Below, piece after piece: positions 49,335 to 59,100 of a stretch of DNA of 64,000 bases. Position 1 is the first letter of the stretch, and every line of letters begins with the position of its first letter. The stretch spans positions 186,001 through 250,000 of the forward strand of contig NZ_FMMP01000028.1 in NCBI RefSeq assembly GCF_900095725.1, read 5' to 3'. The notes under the pieces were generated by a model. That model did no database searches. It was not told where the DNA came from and saw only the letters and a program-made list of their open reading frames with translations. The DNA comes from Cellulosilyticum sp. I15G10I2. GTDB lineage: Bacteria > Bacillota > Clostridia > Lachnospirales > Cellulosilyticaceae. The translations under genes and the position numbers were made by a program.

Positions 49335-51148
49335 ACTTTTCCCACCTTTGAAAGCACAAGTCCTGTTGCCACTGCATTTCTTGGTCCTTCTGTTCCTCTA
49401 ATCTCTCCTTTTCCTACTACGATATTATAATAAGAAAAGGCTTCAAGAATCATATGAGGTATTTCAAAATCAAGGGCACTGCCTCCTACTAAAACAACAT
49501 TTGAAATACTTCTTATATCATGAGCTACTGCAACTTGCCCTAGTGCTCTTAGAGCGTTTTGCACAAATACTTCTTTCTTGGCTGTTTTCCTTGTAAGCGC
49601 TATTTTTTCAAGATTATGCTTTGTCTCAATCGGGATAAGTTCATTTTCTTTACAGACAACTACTTTTCCAAATACTTTTGGACTAAGCGGTTCATTAAAG
49701 AACTTTACTTCTCCTGTTTCTAATCTAATGTGGAATAAACTCTCAACCTTAGCCAGCGGATATCTTTTAATATCTTCCGCAAGCGACATATTGTGAAGAT
49801 CAAGCTGTACATCTATGAGCATTGTAATGAAGTTCCCGGCTCCTGCCAGATGAACTGCTCGCACACTACCATCTTCTAAAACAATGGCTGCATCCGTTGA
49901 ACCACCACCAAGATCTAGTATAGCAAGGGGTAAGGTGCTGCCTCTTGTTGTAAGCGCTCCAAGACTTGCCATAACTGCTTCAACGCCTGCTACTTCTGCG
50001 GGGATCCCAAGGTTCTCATAGACAGCCTTAGCCAGAACCTGCATGGGGAGCTTGTCCGTCTTAACCATTGCCGCTATGGCAACTGCCTTTTCTAGGGAGA
50101 CTTCTCCTGCAAGGGCGCCTTTTACATTGATAGGAACAAGTACATCTACAGCCAGCAGATCCTTAATGCTTATACTTTGCATCGTACTCTTTGAAAGTAT
50201 CATGAGATCATGTCTCATGCGTTCTAGCATATAGCCAACATTACTGCCTGTATCTCCTTTGATATTAACGATCTGCGTCATACCAGTGAGACCTTCCATA
50301 ATCTTGGCTGCCCCTTGGTCAATATTAATCTCCTGCTGGCTGCCGTTTCCATCTACAAATGTCAGTTTGCCTGCTGGCAATACTTTTTCTTTGACTTCTC
50401 CATGAGGGGTTCTTACAACTACTGCCGAGCGATTACCTATTAAACTCTTTGCAATCGGAATAATACGCTTAGTTTCTTCATGGGTAAGTTTAAAGATATT
50501 GGCTATGCTATAAGGATTAGATAAACTTTGTACTGACCTTCCAGTTCCAGCTACTTCTATTGCAGCCGGCATCCCTATCTGAATCCGTTCAATATATTTC
50601 ACCTCATCCACGATGGGTATAAAGATTTTGATGCGGTTTTGAATAAGAACTGCTTCATCATTCTGAACAATAGCACCTGCAATACATCTATCTGAGTCAT
50701 TCATGAGCTTTGCTGCAGCTTCATACTTTATTTCTTTTGGCACGATTACAATATAAGCTTTATCCCGGCTTGCTGATTGAATGTCTGTTATAAGGATTGT
50801 TTCACCAATCCCTACCCCTTCTCCGCTAGGTGTACTTGGATCATGTCCTATCATTGTAGAATCTGTAATAATCGTTTCTGTAATAGTCTCCATCGCGGTA
50901 TCGCCTATAACGGGAGCTGCTTCATTAAGAAAAATCCTATCTATTTCCGAAAGCTTCATCCCTATTTTATCTAATGCGACTTTAAGAGCTTCTTTAATCC
51001 CTCTTATGTTTTCTAATGTGCCTTTTGTACCTGTTGTTGTCACGCTGCTGCTACTTTTAAACGTAATATTTCCTGCGCGATCTATTTCAGCGATGCATAC
51101 CTCCGTAGTTGAATTCCCTATATCTATACCTGCTACTCTTTTTCTCAA
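49328..51148 (-). CDS. pduG: Diol dehydratase reactivase large subunit
   Basis: 606 residues, the expected length. An actin/Hsp70-like ATPase: AGIDIGNSTTEVCIAEI at 5-21 is phosphate-binding loop 1, LPLAILDLGGGSTDAAIV is loop 2 and NVVLVGGSALDFEIP the third motif. It removes inactive cobalamin from PduCDE and lets fresh cofactor in. Ribosome site and 10-bp spacing link it to pduE. Confidence 0.94.
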   Translation of the reverse strand: MRKRVAGIDIGNSTTEVCIAEIDRAGNITFKSSSSVTTTGTKGTLENIRGIKEALKVALDKIGMKLSEIDRIFLNEAAPVIGDTAMETITETIITDSTMIGHDPSTPSGEGVGIGETILITDIQSASRDKAYIVIVPKEIKYEAAAKLMNDSDRCIAGAIVQNDEAVLIQNRIKIFIPIVDEVKYIERIQIGMPAAIEVAGTGRSVQSLSNPYSIANIFKLTHEETKRIIPIAKSLIGNRSAVVVRTPHGEVKEKVLPAGKLTFVDGNGSQQEINIDQGAAKIMEGLTGMTQIVNIKGDTGSNVGYMLERMRHDLMILSKSTMQSISIKDLLAVDVLVPINVKGALAGEVSLEKAVAIAAMVKTDKLPMQVLAKAVYENLGIPAEVAGVEAVMASLGALTTRGSTLPLAILDLGGGSTDAAIVLEDGSVRAVHLAGAGNFITMLIDVQLDLHNMSLAEDIKRYPLAKVESLFHIRLETGEVKFFNEPLSPKVFGKVVVCKENELIPIETKHNLEKIALTRKTAKKEVFVQNALRALGQVAVAHDIRSISNVVLVGGSALDFEIPHMILEAFSYYNIVVGKGEIRGTEGPRNAVATGLVLSKVGKVW

Positions 51149-51158
51149 AGGTATTCAC

Positions 51159-51560
51159 CTACTCTTTGCGAAGTATATCTCTTTTTTTGTGAACCTCTAG
51201 CGTTTCTCTTATAAAGTTTGCACAAATAGGGGCATCGTACTTAGCTTCAAGCTTATCTGCAATATTTTGAAGTTCCGTCTCTGTTGCTCTATAAGGTCTT
51301 AAGCTGTTATAGATTTGCAGTATTTCATCATCCGGAACTGCTATAAGCTCTGCTGCTCTTACAAAGTTTTCTGCGAGCTGCGTTTTGCCATCTTCAAGAG
51401 CTACTTTTGCTTGGAGCATAAGAGTACTTTTTGAAATTGAAATATCATCAATGCCAATGCTGCCGTTCATGATATTTTCTATGGTTACATCCTCTAGTTT
51501 TTTGCCGGTTTTACTGGCTATCAGCTCAGGATATTTTTCTATTAATGGGTATAAATCCAT
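51159..51560 (-). CDS. pduE: Diol dehydratase small subunit
   Basis: 133 residues, shorter than Salmonella PduE (about 173) because the N-terminal tail is lacking. Family stretches are TGKKLEDVTIENIMNGSIGI, QAKVALEDGKTQLAENFVRA and LRPYRATETELQNIADKLEA. Forms the (alpha-beta-gamma)2 enzyme with PduC and PduD. Confidence 0.92.
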   Translation of the reverse strand: MDLYPLIEKYPELIASKTGKKLEDVTIENIMNGSIGIDDISISKSTLMLQAKVALEDGKTQLAENFVRAAELIAVPDDEILQIYNSLRPYRATETELQNIADKLEAKYDAPICANFIRETLEVHKKRDILRKE

Positions 51561-51573
51561 AGCTCTTACCTCC

Positions 51574-52176
51574 TTAACTTTTAATAGTGACTTGCTCTGG
51601 CTGACCTCTGTCTACGACCAGTTCTGTTTCTATCGTATGCATGAGCGCAGCTTTAACTTGAAATTTGGGTCTGCACATGGGGTCATTTTGTATCGGAATA
51701 GGCATTACCTGTTCCCCTTTAGCATACTTCGCAGCATTTTTACCTATTTTTCTATAGGTTTCTAAAGTTAAAAGGGGTGCTTGAGGAAACAGTTCTAAAT
51801 TAGTCAGCGGATAAAGATCCTTTTGGTGAATGACCGCAGTCCCTTTAGACTGAAGTCCTATCCCAATGCCTGATCCCACAAGCTTTGCAACATCATTCCC
51901 CATAAAGGAAACATCCGAGGTTCTCATAATTCTATAAACTTTAGGTGTCATGCCCTCTTCTTCAATACCTGCCATGATTTCTCTAAGTACTTGGTCTACC
52001 GGCAGGCCGTTAATGGTGTAATGAATTTTAGTCCCATACGCTGCACCTATTCCAATCCCTACCTCTTTTGGATCTTGGTAACCAGAACTTGAAGAGCTGA
52101 GGTTTTTATGGGTATTTTGCAAGTCTGAACTTGCAAGTATTTGTCTGACAATATCAGCTATAAGCTTTTCATCCAT
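51574..52176 (-). CDS. pduD: Diol dehydratase medium subunit
   Basis: 200 residues. Residues 1-20 (DEKLIADIVRQILASSDL) are an amphipathic helix like the known PduD encapsulation peptide, followed by an S-rich linker. The core (IGAAYGTKIHYTINGLPVDQ, GIEEEGMTPKVYRIMRTSDV, IGLQSKGTAVIHQKDLYPL) binds the cobalamin lower face. It directs the dehydratase into the compartment. Confidence 0.93.
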   Translation of the reverse strand: MDEKLIADIVRQILASSDLQNTHKNLSSSSSGYQDPKEVGIGIGAAYGTKIHYTINGLPVDQVLREIMAGIEEEGMTPKVYRIMRTSDVSFMGNDVAKLVGSGIGIGLQSKGTAVIHQKDLYPLTNLELFPQAPLLTLETYRKIGKNAAKYAKGEQVMPIPIQNDPMCRPKFQVKAALMHTIETELVVDRGQPEQVTIKS

Positions 52177-52190
52177 ATTAACATCACCTC

Positions 52191-53855
52191 CTATAAGTCT
52201 TCTGGAGAGATAATATGGGGAATATCTTTTATCTCATCCCAGCGTTCATTACTCATGACATAACCTGTCCCAGGTCCTTTATAATCATTTTTAAAGTTAA
52301 TCGCACTCTGTACCTTAAAATCAGTGTCTAAGATAGCTGATGTATGGAGGTAATCTCCTGTCATACGCTGCTTAAACATTTCAAGTAAACTGCCGGCTAC
52401 ATCTTCAAAACCTGATTTATGAAGGGCTTTTATAATATCTATCCCTGTAATGCTGTTTTTCATCATTTCATCTATTGCGACTAAATCTTTTACAATATCT
52501 CTGTCAATCACATCTTCACTTGAATGTGCATAAGTGATCGCTTCAACTTCTGCATCAGTAACTTCCGGGAAACCTAATTCTTTAAAGATTGCCTGCATAG
52601 CTCTTGCTGCCTTGTTTCTAACGTTTATCACGTCTTCTTCTTTAACAGGTCTAAGCCCGCCATCTACTTTAAGATCTCTTTGAAGTACATTATAGTCATC
52701 AAAGTCTTCTGCATCAAAGTTTGATCCTGCAAACATATTATCAGCATTTGGTGTACCGCTGTATCCTGAGAAAATAAAGTCTGTGCCTGGAAGCATCTGC
52801 ATCAGCATTCTTGCTGTTCTCCTAATATCTGAGTGAGAGAATGTCTGATCATTACTGGATGCGACTTCAAGATCAAGTATGGCTGCTATTAAGTTTTCCG
52901 CAAGGATTGCTCTTACACCTGATGGTACAGAAGTCGTAATCCCAACGCAGCTTACTGAGCCATTTTGTATCCCTTGTACCCCGCCGCCTTTTGTAACCAT
53001 AAGACATCTTGTCTCTAGATAAAGCATCGATTTCATTTCTGCATTTCCCATCAGGACTTCAGAGCCTGTCCCTGAAGTGTATCTCATTTTGAGCCCTCTT
53101 GAAGCGTAAGCAGAAGCTAAAAAAGTTTTGGAATACGGCGTATCATCACCATCTATAAATACCTTTTCTGTGCCATACACCGAAATAGTCTCTGCATAAG
53201 TTGTAAGACCTCTCATACCTAATTCAAGTTCTACAGCTTCTTCAACAGCACATTGTGTAAGTACGCCTCTTGCCCCTATCTGTGAGCCTACTAGAAGACC
53301 GATTGCCGTAAAAGGTGCATATCTTGCTATACCTACCGTAGTTTCTTCTTCTCTAAAACCTCGTAGTGCGCCCTCAGCAGCATCTGCCGCAATAAGGATT
53401 GGATTATCTTTAGCGTTTGTTATATGTGCTTGATTTGCTGGATGTCGTCTTGCTCTCATTTTTTGCATTGCCATCATCATCTCAACGACATTTAAATGAT
53501 TCATGACTCTTGTGAGTTTTGCTGGTGTAAAGCCTTTTGCTATTTCTACAATTTCTTCTCTTGAAACATGAATATCCACCAACATTCTCGCAATATCTAA
53601 AGTAGGTATTTCCATGCTTTTAGCAGCAATATCTGTATTTATATAATGATCTGCAATAAAGTAGTCCATAAAATCAAAGTCTTCTCTTTTTTTTCCATCC
53701 ATTTCAATAACTTGTCCATCTTTAATCAGGATAGAAGGAGAAGGATCATATGGACTTAACATAGCCACAAAACCTTTTTCTGGCCATTCCTTGATAAAGC
53801 CATCTTTATTAACAGGGCGACTATCTAGCATTTCCATTCTTTTAGAACGTCTCAC
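52191..53855 (-). CDS. pduC: Adenosylcobalamin-dependent diol dehydratase large subunit
   Basis: 554 residues from GTG at 53855 (MRRSKRMEMLDSRPVNKDGF), which matches known PduC starts; a TTG five codons upstream is less likely. Core motifs MMMAMQKMRARRHPANQAH, QNGSVSCVGITTSVPSG, LEVASSNDQTFSHSDIRRTA and FDDYNVLQRDLKVDGGLRP surround the active site of the TIM barrel. It turns 1,2-propanediol into propionaldehyde through a radical. So this locus uses B12 chemistry, not the glycyl-radical type often linked to rhamnose. Confidence 0.95.
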   Translation of the reverse strand: MRRSKRMEMLDSRPVNKDGFIKEWPEKGFVAMLSPYDPSPSILIKDGQVIEMDGKKREDFDFMDYFIADHYINTDIAAKSMEIPTLDIARMLVDIHVSREEIVEIAKGFTPAKLTRVMNHLNVVEMMMAMQKMRARRHPANQAHITNAKDNPILIAADAAEGALRGFREEETTVGIARYAPFTAIGLLVGSQIGARGVLTQCAVEEAVELELGMRGLTTYAETISVYGTEKVFIDGDDTPYSKTFLASAYASRGLKMRYTSGTGSEVLMGNAEMKSMLYLETRCLMVTKGGGVQGIQNGSVSCVGITTSVPSGVRAILAENLIAAILDLEVASSNDQTFSHSDIRRTARMLMQMLPGTDFIFSGYSGTPNADNMFAGSNFDAEDFDDYNVLQRDLKVDGGLRPVKEEDVINVRNKAARAMQAIFKELGFPEVTDAEVEAITYAHSSEDVIDRDIVKDLVAIDEMMKNSITGIDIIKALHKSGFEDVAGSLLEMFKQRMTGDYLHTSAILDTDFKVQSAINFKNDYKGPGTGYVMSNERWDEIKDIPHIISPEDL

Positions 53856-53872
53856 TGCCTCCCACCCCAATC

Positions 53873-54715
53873 TTATTTTTTAAGTTGTTTTAATACTTCT
53901 TCTGTAATACGTGCAATAAGGTCTGCTTGTGATGAACTTTCTGCGGCCTTTGGTGCCTTACTCTCACAGCTGCATACTCTATTTTTGCAGTTTGCATCAT
54001 GTGTACATGAAGAACCTTCTGGTTTTGTACATAATCCTTCTCTTTCAATACAAGGATGTTTGCCTGGTACGTTGAACGCTTTTCTTAAATCAAGAAGACG
54101 TTTAACTTCGTGAGCTGGAATTTCTTTTGCGCCGCCTAACATTTGTGCTCTATAGGATAATTCTGCGTAGAATTCTAAACTTTCCATTTTAAAGTATGCA
54201 GCCATAAGGTCAATACCCCATGATAAAGCACCATGGCTTTCAAGTAATACTGCATCATGTGTTGCAAAGAATGGTTCGATTGCATCAGGGATTTCCATAG
54301 TTGATGGCAAACCATAGGGTGCGATAGGTACTTCGCCAAGGAAGATTGTAGCTTCTGGCATAATCTGCTTGTCCAGTGGAATACCTGCTATAGCATGAGC
54401 TGTTGCATACATTGGATGTGCATGAACTACTGAGTTAACGTCTTCTCTGCATTCATAAACACGTAAATGCATTTTAATTTCTGAAGATGGTTTATGAATA
54501 CCGTCTGACTGAAGCACATTACCTTTCATGTCAATCTTACAAATCATGTTTGGTGTCATAAAGCCTTTACTTACACCTGTTGGTGTACAGAGGATTTCGT
54601 TAGGACCAATCTTATAAGAAAAGTTTCCGTCATTAGCTGCTACCATTCCTCTATTGTAAACACGTTTCCCAATCTCACACATTAACTTTCTCATTTCAAA
54701 TTCATTAACAAACAT
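53873..54715 (-). CDS. Class II rhamnulose/fuculose-1-phosphate aldolase with encapsulation tail
   Basis: 280 residues. Residues 1-215 are a class II aldolase/adducin domain: ANDGNFSYK at 27-35, KPSSE at 75-79, zinc histidines H98 and H100 in VVHAHP, and H161 in LLESHGALSWG. After it come six cysteines within 222-250 (C222, C229, C237, C243, C248, C250) and an amphipathic encapsulation helix at 262-280 (SQADLIARITEEVLKQLKK). It splits rhamnulose or fuculose 1-phosphate into DHAP and lactaldehyde. Nearby rhaB and rhaM favour rhamnulose. First gene of the operon. Confidence 0.9.
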   Translation of the reverse strand: MFVNEFEMRKLMCEIGKRVYNRGMVAANDGNFSYKIGPNEILCTPTGVSKGFMTPNMICKIDMKGNVLQSDGIHKPSSEIKMHLRVYECREDVNSVVHAHPMYATAHAIAGIPLDKQIMPEATIFLGEVPIAPYGLPSTMEIPDAIEPFFATHDAVLLESHGALSWGIDLMAAYFKMESLEFYAELSYRAQMLGGAKEIPAHEVKRLLDLRKAFNVPGKHPCIEREGLCTKPEGSSCTHDANCKNRVCSCESKAPKAAESSSQADLIARITEEVLKQLKK

Positions 54716-54776
54716 ATGTTACCTCCCTGATTTTTGTTTTTTGTTAGTTTGTGTTGTTTTATCTTTGTTTGACTTT
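54716..54776 (-). promoter_or_regulatory. Leader with A-rich repeats, candidate DeoR-type operator
   Basis: On the minus strand the leader holds repeated AAACAAA-like units (CAAACAAAGATAAAACAACA, then CAAACTAACAAAAAACAAA) between the -10 and the AGGGAGG ribosome site. A regulator gene of the DeoR type is adjacent, and such proteins bind short A-rich direct repeats. Confidence 0.4.
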
Positions 54777-54805
54777 ATTCTATCACTATCACCCTATGAA
54801 TTCAA
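54777..54805 (-). promoter_or_regulatory. Sigma-A-type promoter of the microcompartment operon
   Basis: On the minus strand TTGAAT, a 17-base spacer and TAGAAT lie about 62 bases before the aldolase start. Confidence 0.65.
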
Positions 54806-54841
54806 TAGATTTTTTGATTAAAATACAGAATTTCAATAAAA

Positions 54842-54900
54842 AAGTGTATAAATCTACTAAAAAGTGGTTACACTAATTTTTTTAATAAATTCATACACTT
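54842..54900 (-). terminator. Terminator of the DeoR-family gene
   Basis: On the minus strand AAGTGTATGAATTTAT pairs with AGATTTATACACTT and is followed by TTTTATT; an inner AGTGTAACCACTTTTT hairpin adds to it. Confidence 0.65.
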
Positions 54901-54911
54901 AAGGTTACTAT

Positions 54912-55685
54912 TTAATCACATATAATCTGTTTGATGTTGTTGTTTTCACAGAAGTTTTTCCACTCCTGGGGTAGTTCTCGATCTGTAACAATATAATCTA
55001 CTTTGCTTACTTCCATGAGTTTATACATAGAAATTCTTTGCATTTTAGTGCTGTCTACTGCTAATATAATCTCCTTAGCACATCCAATCATAGCTTTTTT
55101 AATTTCTACTTCTAGTTCATTCGTATCCATAACACCTTTTTCAAGCTCTGCCCCTTTACAAGATATAACTGCTTTATCGGCATAGTAATTTTTAATATTA
55201 TCTTTAGCTGTAGGGCCTATAAGCGAAAGAGATCTTTTTCTAAGGGTCCCGCCTGTTGATACAACATTTATTTCCTCATACGTACTAAGTTCAGATAAAA
55301 TACTCACAGAATTAGTAATAATAGTAAGTCTCTTAGTTTTATCTATATTTTTAGCTACTTCTAAACAAGTTGTACTTGAATCGAGCATAATCACTTCCCC
55401 ATCGTAAAGCATATTAGATACTGCAAAAGCAATTTTTTGTTTACTGGTTATATTTTCTTTAAGACGCATACTAAATGGTGTATCTTCTGTATCTTTTGAT
55501 GCGCTATTTATAAAAATAGCTCCTCCATATGTTCTTTTTAATATTCCTTGCTTTTCTATCTTTTCTAAATCTCTTCGGATTGTTTCTTCTGTTACATCAA
55601 AACGTTTGCTAAGCTCTATCACTTTAACTGATTTTTCTCGTTCTACAATCTCAGTAATATGTTTTTGTCTCTCTAGTGCCAGCAT
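54912..55685 (-). CDS. DeoR-family transcriptional regulator
   Basis: 257 residues, normal length. The N-terminal winged helix (RQKHITEIVEREKSVKVIEL, then FDVTEETIRRDLEKIEKQGI at 30-49) is the DeoR signature, and the rest is the sugar-phosphate-sensing DeoRC domain (VIMLDSSTTCLEVAKNID, NVVSTGGTLRKRSLSLIGP). It probably represses the downstream aldolase-pdu operon until a sugar phosphate such as rhamnulose 1-phosphate or DHAP binds. It has its own terminator, so it is a separate transcript. Confidence 0.9.
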   Translation of the reverse strand: MLALERQKHITEIVEREKSVKVIELSKRFDVTEETIRRDLEKIEKQGILKRTYGGAIFINSASKDTEDTPFSMRLKENITSKQKIAFAVSNMLYDGEVIMLDSSTTCLEVAKNIDKTKRLTIITNSVSILSELSTYEEINVVSTGGTLRKRSLSLIGPTAKDNIKNYYADKAVISCKGAELEKGVMDTNELEVEIKKAMIGCAKEIILAVDSTKMQRISMYKLMEVSKVDYIVTDRELPQEWKNFCENNNIKQIICD

Positions 55686-55846
55686 TATACCCCTCCAGTC
55701 TCTATATTTTCATTATTTATCATACGTTACAATGTGCTTTATATGGTTTTATGTTGTATTTTCTTTATTTTATTTGATTTTAACATACATTTATTCATTT
55801 TTAAATAGATTTCTCACATAATCTTAACTTTACATTTTTTTAACGT

Positions 55847-55873
55847 TAATTTAACATAGAAGCCTTACGATAG
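55847..55873 (+). promoter_or_regulatory. Candidate sigma-D (motility) promoter of the chemoreceptor gene
   Basis: TAAT, 15 bases, then TACGATAG resembles the TAAA-N15-GCCGATAT pattern used by motility sigma factors. It lies 37 bases before the start codon. The -10 half is only partly matched. Confidence 0.4.
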
Positions 55874-55909
55874 AATTGTTAAAATTTACAACAAGATAAA
55901 GGAGCGCTT

Positions 55910-58012
55910 ATGAACAGCTTACGCGTCAAACTAAAACCAATGTTCTCCCATAGATTATTAAGTACACGCTTTAAGTTTAATTTCAAATGGGGTCTAAAAT
56001 TCAGCTTAAAAAAATCTGGACTTATGAGCCGTATTATTATATTAACTTTTTTGATCTCTGTACTGCCTATAGTGCTATTAATCTCAGCTATGATTTATGA
56101 TTCTAAAACGAGCATTGAAACTGATATTAAAGATTCGGCACTTTTATTTAATAAAAATATGATGGATGAGCTAAGTACTACTTTAAACAACGAGTTAAAT
56201 ATCCTTCAGGTACTTGCTACAGATTCTTTGTTTTTAGATTTTAATAACAGCTCTCTTCATCAAGATATCCTTCGTGAAAAGTTACTAAGTGTGGCAGATA
56301 GCAAAGATTTCGTTTCTGGCATCTATATAAGATTCGAAGATTACGACACACCTATTGGCTATTCAAAAAATAATCTAGCTAAGCTCACCAAAGAAGATAT
56401 TAACGGCAACTATCTCTATAATAGTGCTAAAAAAAAGAGTGCATTTATTATTTCTGATCCTTACCAAGATGATATTACAAACACACTTCTTATCACCCTA
56501 TGTTTTCCCATTATAAATGAAGCTAATCAATTTATAGGTGCAATGAATATGGATATAAGTATGGATTACCTCTCTAAACATCTTCAAGTACATATGAACG
56601 AAGCAGGTATGGATCCTAATATAGATGTACTGATTTATCTAGATAACGGTACAATCATTACCTCAACAAATGAAAACTACATCAATAAGAAGCTTGCACT
56701 CTTAGAAGGAGGCCATAGCATAATTAATGGTCGCACGGAAACTTTTTCAGCTGATTTTATAGGAGATTATTATCATTTTTTTAAAGGTGTAAGAAGCAAT
56801 GGACTTAATATTGTATGTTATGTAAAAGCGTCTTATTTAACTGCTCTACTAAAAACTAAGACAGCGCCTTTATGCTATACCATACTTATTGTATTTACTC
56901 TTACTGTCTCACTCGGTTTAATCTATGCTTACTTCTTTCTGAAACCTATTAAGCATATTTTAACAGCACTTAGCAGAATTAAGGCAAATGATTTAAACGT
57001 CCATATAGATACTCAAAAAATCAAAACCCGGGATATATTTGAAATAGCTCATGCCACTAATGAACTCATACATAGTCTAAAGTCTACTATTATAAGTTTG
57101 CAAAACACCTCTAATCAATTAGTAAAAGATGCAAACATCGCTAAAGAAAGTATCAATCACTGCAATACCTACGGAGATGAAACTTTGACTCTCGTGGAAG
57201 CAATCTCTGCGGGAGCTGATACTCAAATGCAGAAAATCAAAGATAGTATTCATTCTTCAGTCATATTAAACGAAAAATTTGAAGAAGCCTCACTAACTAA
57301 AATAAAGATGCATGAAGCATCCTCAACTGTTACCCAGGCTGTTACTAATGGTATGACAATGGTGCATCACCTCAAAGAATCTATGGGTTTAAATAACCAA
57401 AAACTTACGGATTTAAAAACGGGGGTAGCTTTAATAGGCGATAAATCCACTTCGATTAAACACATTTTATCTACTATGCAGAACCTTACTAAACAAACTA
57501 ATCTGCTTGCTTTTAATGCCTCAATAGAAGCCAACCGGGCTGGTGAAAATGGACGAGGTTTTGCCGTAGTAGCTAATGAAGTCAAAAAACTTGCTGATCA
57601 GTCTGCAAACTTCGCAATAGAAATCGAAAAAATAGTAGGTGAAAATATCATTTCTGTTAACCAGCTTGTAACAGATGTAGATGCTTTCGTTAGTGTCCAA
57701 GGTTCTACTGAGGATGTGCTTCGTCAAACTGAATACCGTTTTCTAGATATTAGTACTGCTATTGCATCCGTTCAAGAAGCTATAAGCAATATGGACTATG
57801 TTTTAAAAGATATTGAAGAGGCCAAAAACAATGTTATCTCTGAAATAAATAGTGTTTATAGTGTTGCACAAGAAACAACTACCTCTACTGAAATAGTTAA
57901 ATCCTGCGCAGCCCTGCAAGTTGCTAATTTACAAGAAGTTCTTGCAACTTTTGAGGGGCTGAAAAACCTTTCAATCACCCTTGAAAACATCGTACATAAT
58001 TACACTTTATAG
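55910..58012 (+). CDS. Methyl-accepting chemotaxis protein
   Basis: 700 residues. A basic 38-residue N-terminus precedes membrane segment 1 (about 39-62, [20 protein letters not shown]), a dCache-type ligand domain (65-320) follows, then segment 2 (323-345), a HAMP region ([20 protein letters not shown]) and the signalling domain with the highly conserved hairpin tip [20 protein letters not shown], then [20 protein letters not shown] lies six bases before the ATG. It should steer swimming; the ligand is unknown, and location beside the rhamnose locus is only suggestive. Confidence 0.92.
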   Translation: MNSLRVKLKPMFSHRLLSTRFKFNFKWGLKFSLKKSGLMSRIIILTFLISVLPIVLLISAMIYDSKTSIETDIKDSALLFNKNMMDELSTTLNNELNILQVLATDSLFLDFNNSSLHQDILREKLLSVADSKDFVSGIYIRFEDYDTPIGYSKNNLAKLTKEDINGNYLYNSAKKKSAFIISDPYQDDITNTLLITLCFPIINEANQFIGAMNMDISMDYLSKHLQVHMNEAGMDPNIDVLIYLDNGTIITSTNENYINKKLALLEGGHSIINGRTETFSADFIGDYYHFFKGVRSNGLNIVCYVKASYLTALLKTKTAPLCYTILIVFTLTVSLGLIYAYFFLKPIKHILTALSRIKANDLNVHIDTQKIKTRDIFEIAHATNELIHSLKSTIISLQNTSNQLVKDANIAKESINHCNTYGDETLTLVEAISAGADTQMQKIKDSIHSSVILNEKFEEASLTKIKMHEASSTVTQAVTNGMTMVHHLKESMGLNNQKLTDLKTGVALIGDKSTSIKHILSTMQNLTKQTNLLAFNASIEANRAGENGRGFAVVANEVKKLADQSANFAIEIEKIVGENIISVNQLVTDVDAFVSVQGSTEDVLRQTEYRFLDISTAIASVQEAISNMDYVLKDIEEAKNNVISEINSVYSVAQETTTSTEIVKSCAALQVANLQEVLATFEGLKNLSITLENIVHNYTL

Positions 58013-58042
58013 AACACTACCCCTCGAACATTTTATAAAGAA

Positions 58043-58080
58043 GATGAGCTGATACGTTTAAAACCCATATCAGCTCATCA
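58043..58080 (+). terminator. Likely terminator after the chemoreceptor gene
   Basis: GATGAGCTGATA pairs perfectly with TATCAGCTCATC around a 13-base loop. The following ATATACTTT is only a weak T tract. Confidence 0.6.
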
Positions 58081-58224
58081 TATACTTTATAACATAATCC
58101 TCTTAATTCTAAAATATTCATACCCATTTCTTCTTCAATTACTTCTTCAAAATAATCTTCACCGTCTCATCCTCTTTTAATAAGCTCTCATAAGTCCATT
58201 TACTCCAACTGAAACGATTACCAT

Positions 58225-58683
58225 CTATATGTAAGTTATATAGGAATCCTCTAGAAAAGTATCTAAGGCAGCAAGTATTTTATCTGCAGCCCTCCGATAT
58301 TTTTTGACTCTTTGATAATCTTCTTCTGATAGATTTGGAATACGAGATAAATTCATATTATCTGCTAGGTCTGCAAGCTTAACATGGCAAGCCAACCGAT
58401 TCTCCATAACTCTCTTTATGAACTCATCATAAGTTTCATTCTTACGTTTTGTAAGTGCATCAAGTGAAGTGATGATTTCTTTCTTAAAGCCTGCTGCACT
58501 TAAGTCTTCAAAGGTAACAGCAGTATCTTCTATCACATCATGCAGTACAGCACATATCTGTGCATCTTCAGTCTTGCAGCCAAGCATGACACGAAGCGGA
58601 TGGAGAATATAAGGTGCTCCTGCTTTATCAACTTGTCCTTGATGTGCAGTTGTTGCTATTAAGATGGCTTTGTCTAGATTCAT
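58225..58683 (-). CDS. HD-domain (SpoT/MESH1-like) hydrolase
   Basis: 152 residues. HQGQVDKAGAPYILHPLRVM at 14-33, VLHDVIEDTAV at 46-56 and CHVKLADLADN at about 99-109 are the HD metal-site motifs of the SpoT hydrolase domain (HD_4). No synthetase domain is present, so it may act as a small (p)ppGpp or NADPH phosphatase like MESH1. The start codon follows AAAAGGAGTC. Cytoplasmic. Confidence 0.82.
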   Translation of the reverse strand: MNLDKAILIATTAHQGQVDKAGAPYILHPLRVMLGCKTEDAQICAVLHDVIEDTAVTFEDLSAAGFKKEIITSLDALTKRKNETYDEFIKRVMENRLACHVKLADLADNMNLSRIPNLSEEDYQRVKKYRRAADKILAALDTFLEDSYITYI

Positions 58684-58728
58684 AAGGTTGACTCCTTTTG
58701 GACGAAGTTGGTATGTTTTATAACGTTG

Positions 58729-58986
58729 CTACTTTTTTATCCATTCTTTAAATACTAATATAGAAAAAACTATTGCCAATATTAAAAAGCTGATTCCTAT
58801 TATTATCGGAACGTATGTACATGCATTTACTAGTCCATTAGAAACAGTCCAGCTGTTTGCCCCAATAGGTCTTGAAAAATGGCTTCCCAGATCTTCGCCA
58901 TATGCAAATCCAATCCACATGCTTATGATTCCTATTACAAATAAACCTATTATTATTTGCAGTATTTTTTTCATTTTTGAATCCAA
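58729..58986 (-). CDS. Small membrane protein, 85 aa
   Basis: Two membrane segments (about 7-27 and 53-77, QIIIGLFVIGIISMWIGFAY and YVPIIIGISFLILAIVFSIL) with a short polar loop between. I prefer a TTG start at 58986, which has GGAGG eight bases upstream; the next ATG (58974) is too far. No family recognised. Confidence 0.55.
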   Translation of the reverse strand: MDSKMKKILQIIIGLFVIGIISMWIGFAYGEDLGSHFSRPIGANSWTVSNGLVNACTYVPIIIGISFLILAIVFSILVFKEWIKK

Positions 58987-59100
58987 ATAAATCCCTCCCT
59001 TCCTTTATAACCAATACTATATATCTATTTATTAGGATCAGAAAAAGATAAATAGAAAACGATACATGCACTAATACATGAAAGAATAGTTGTGACTTCA

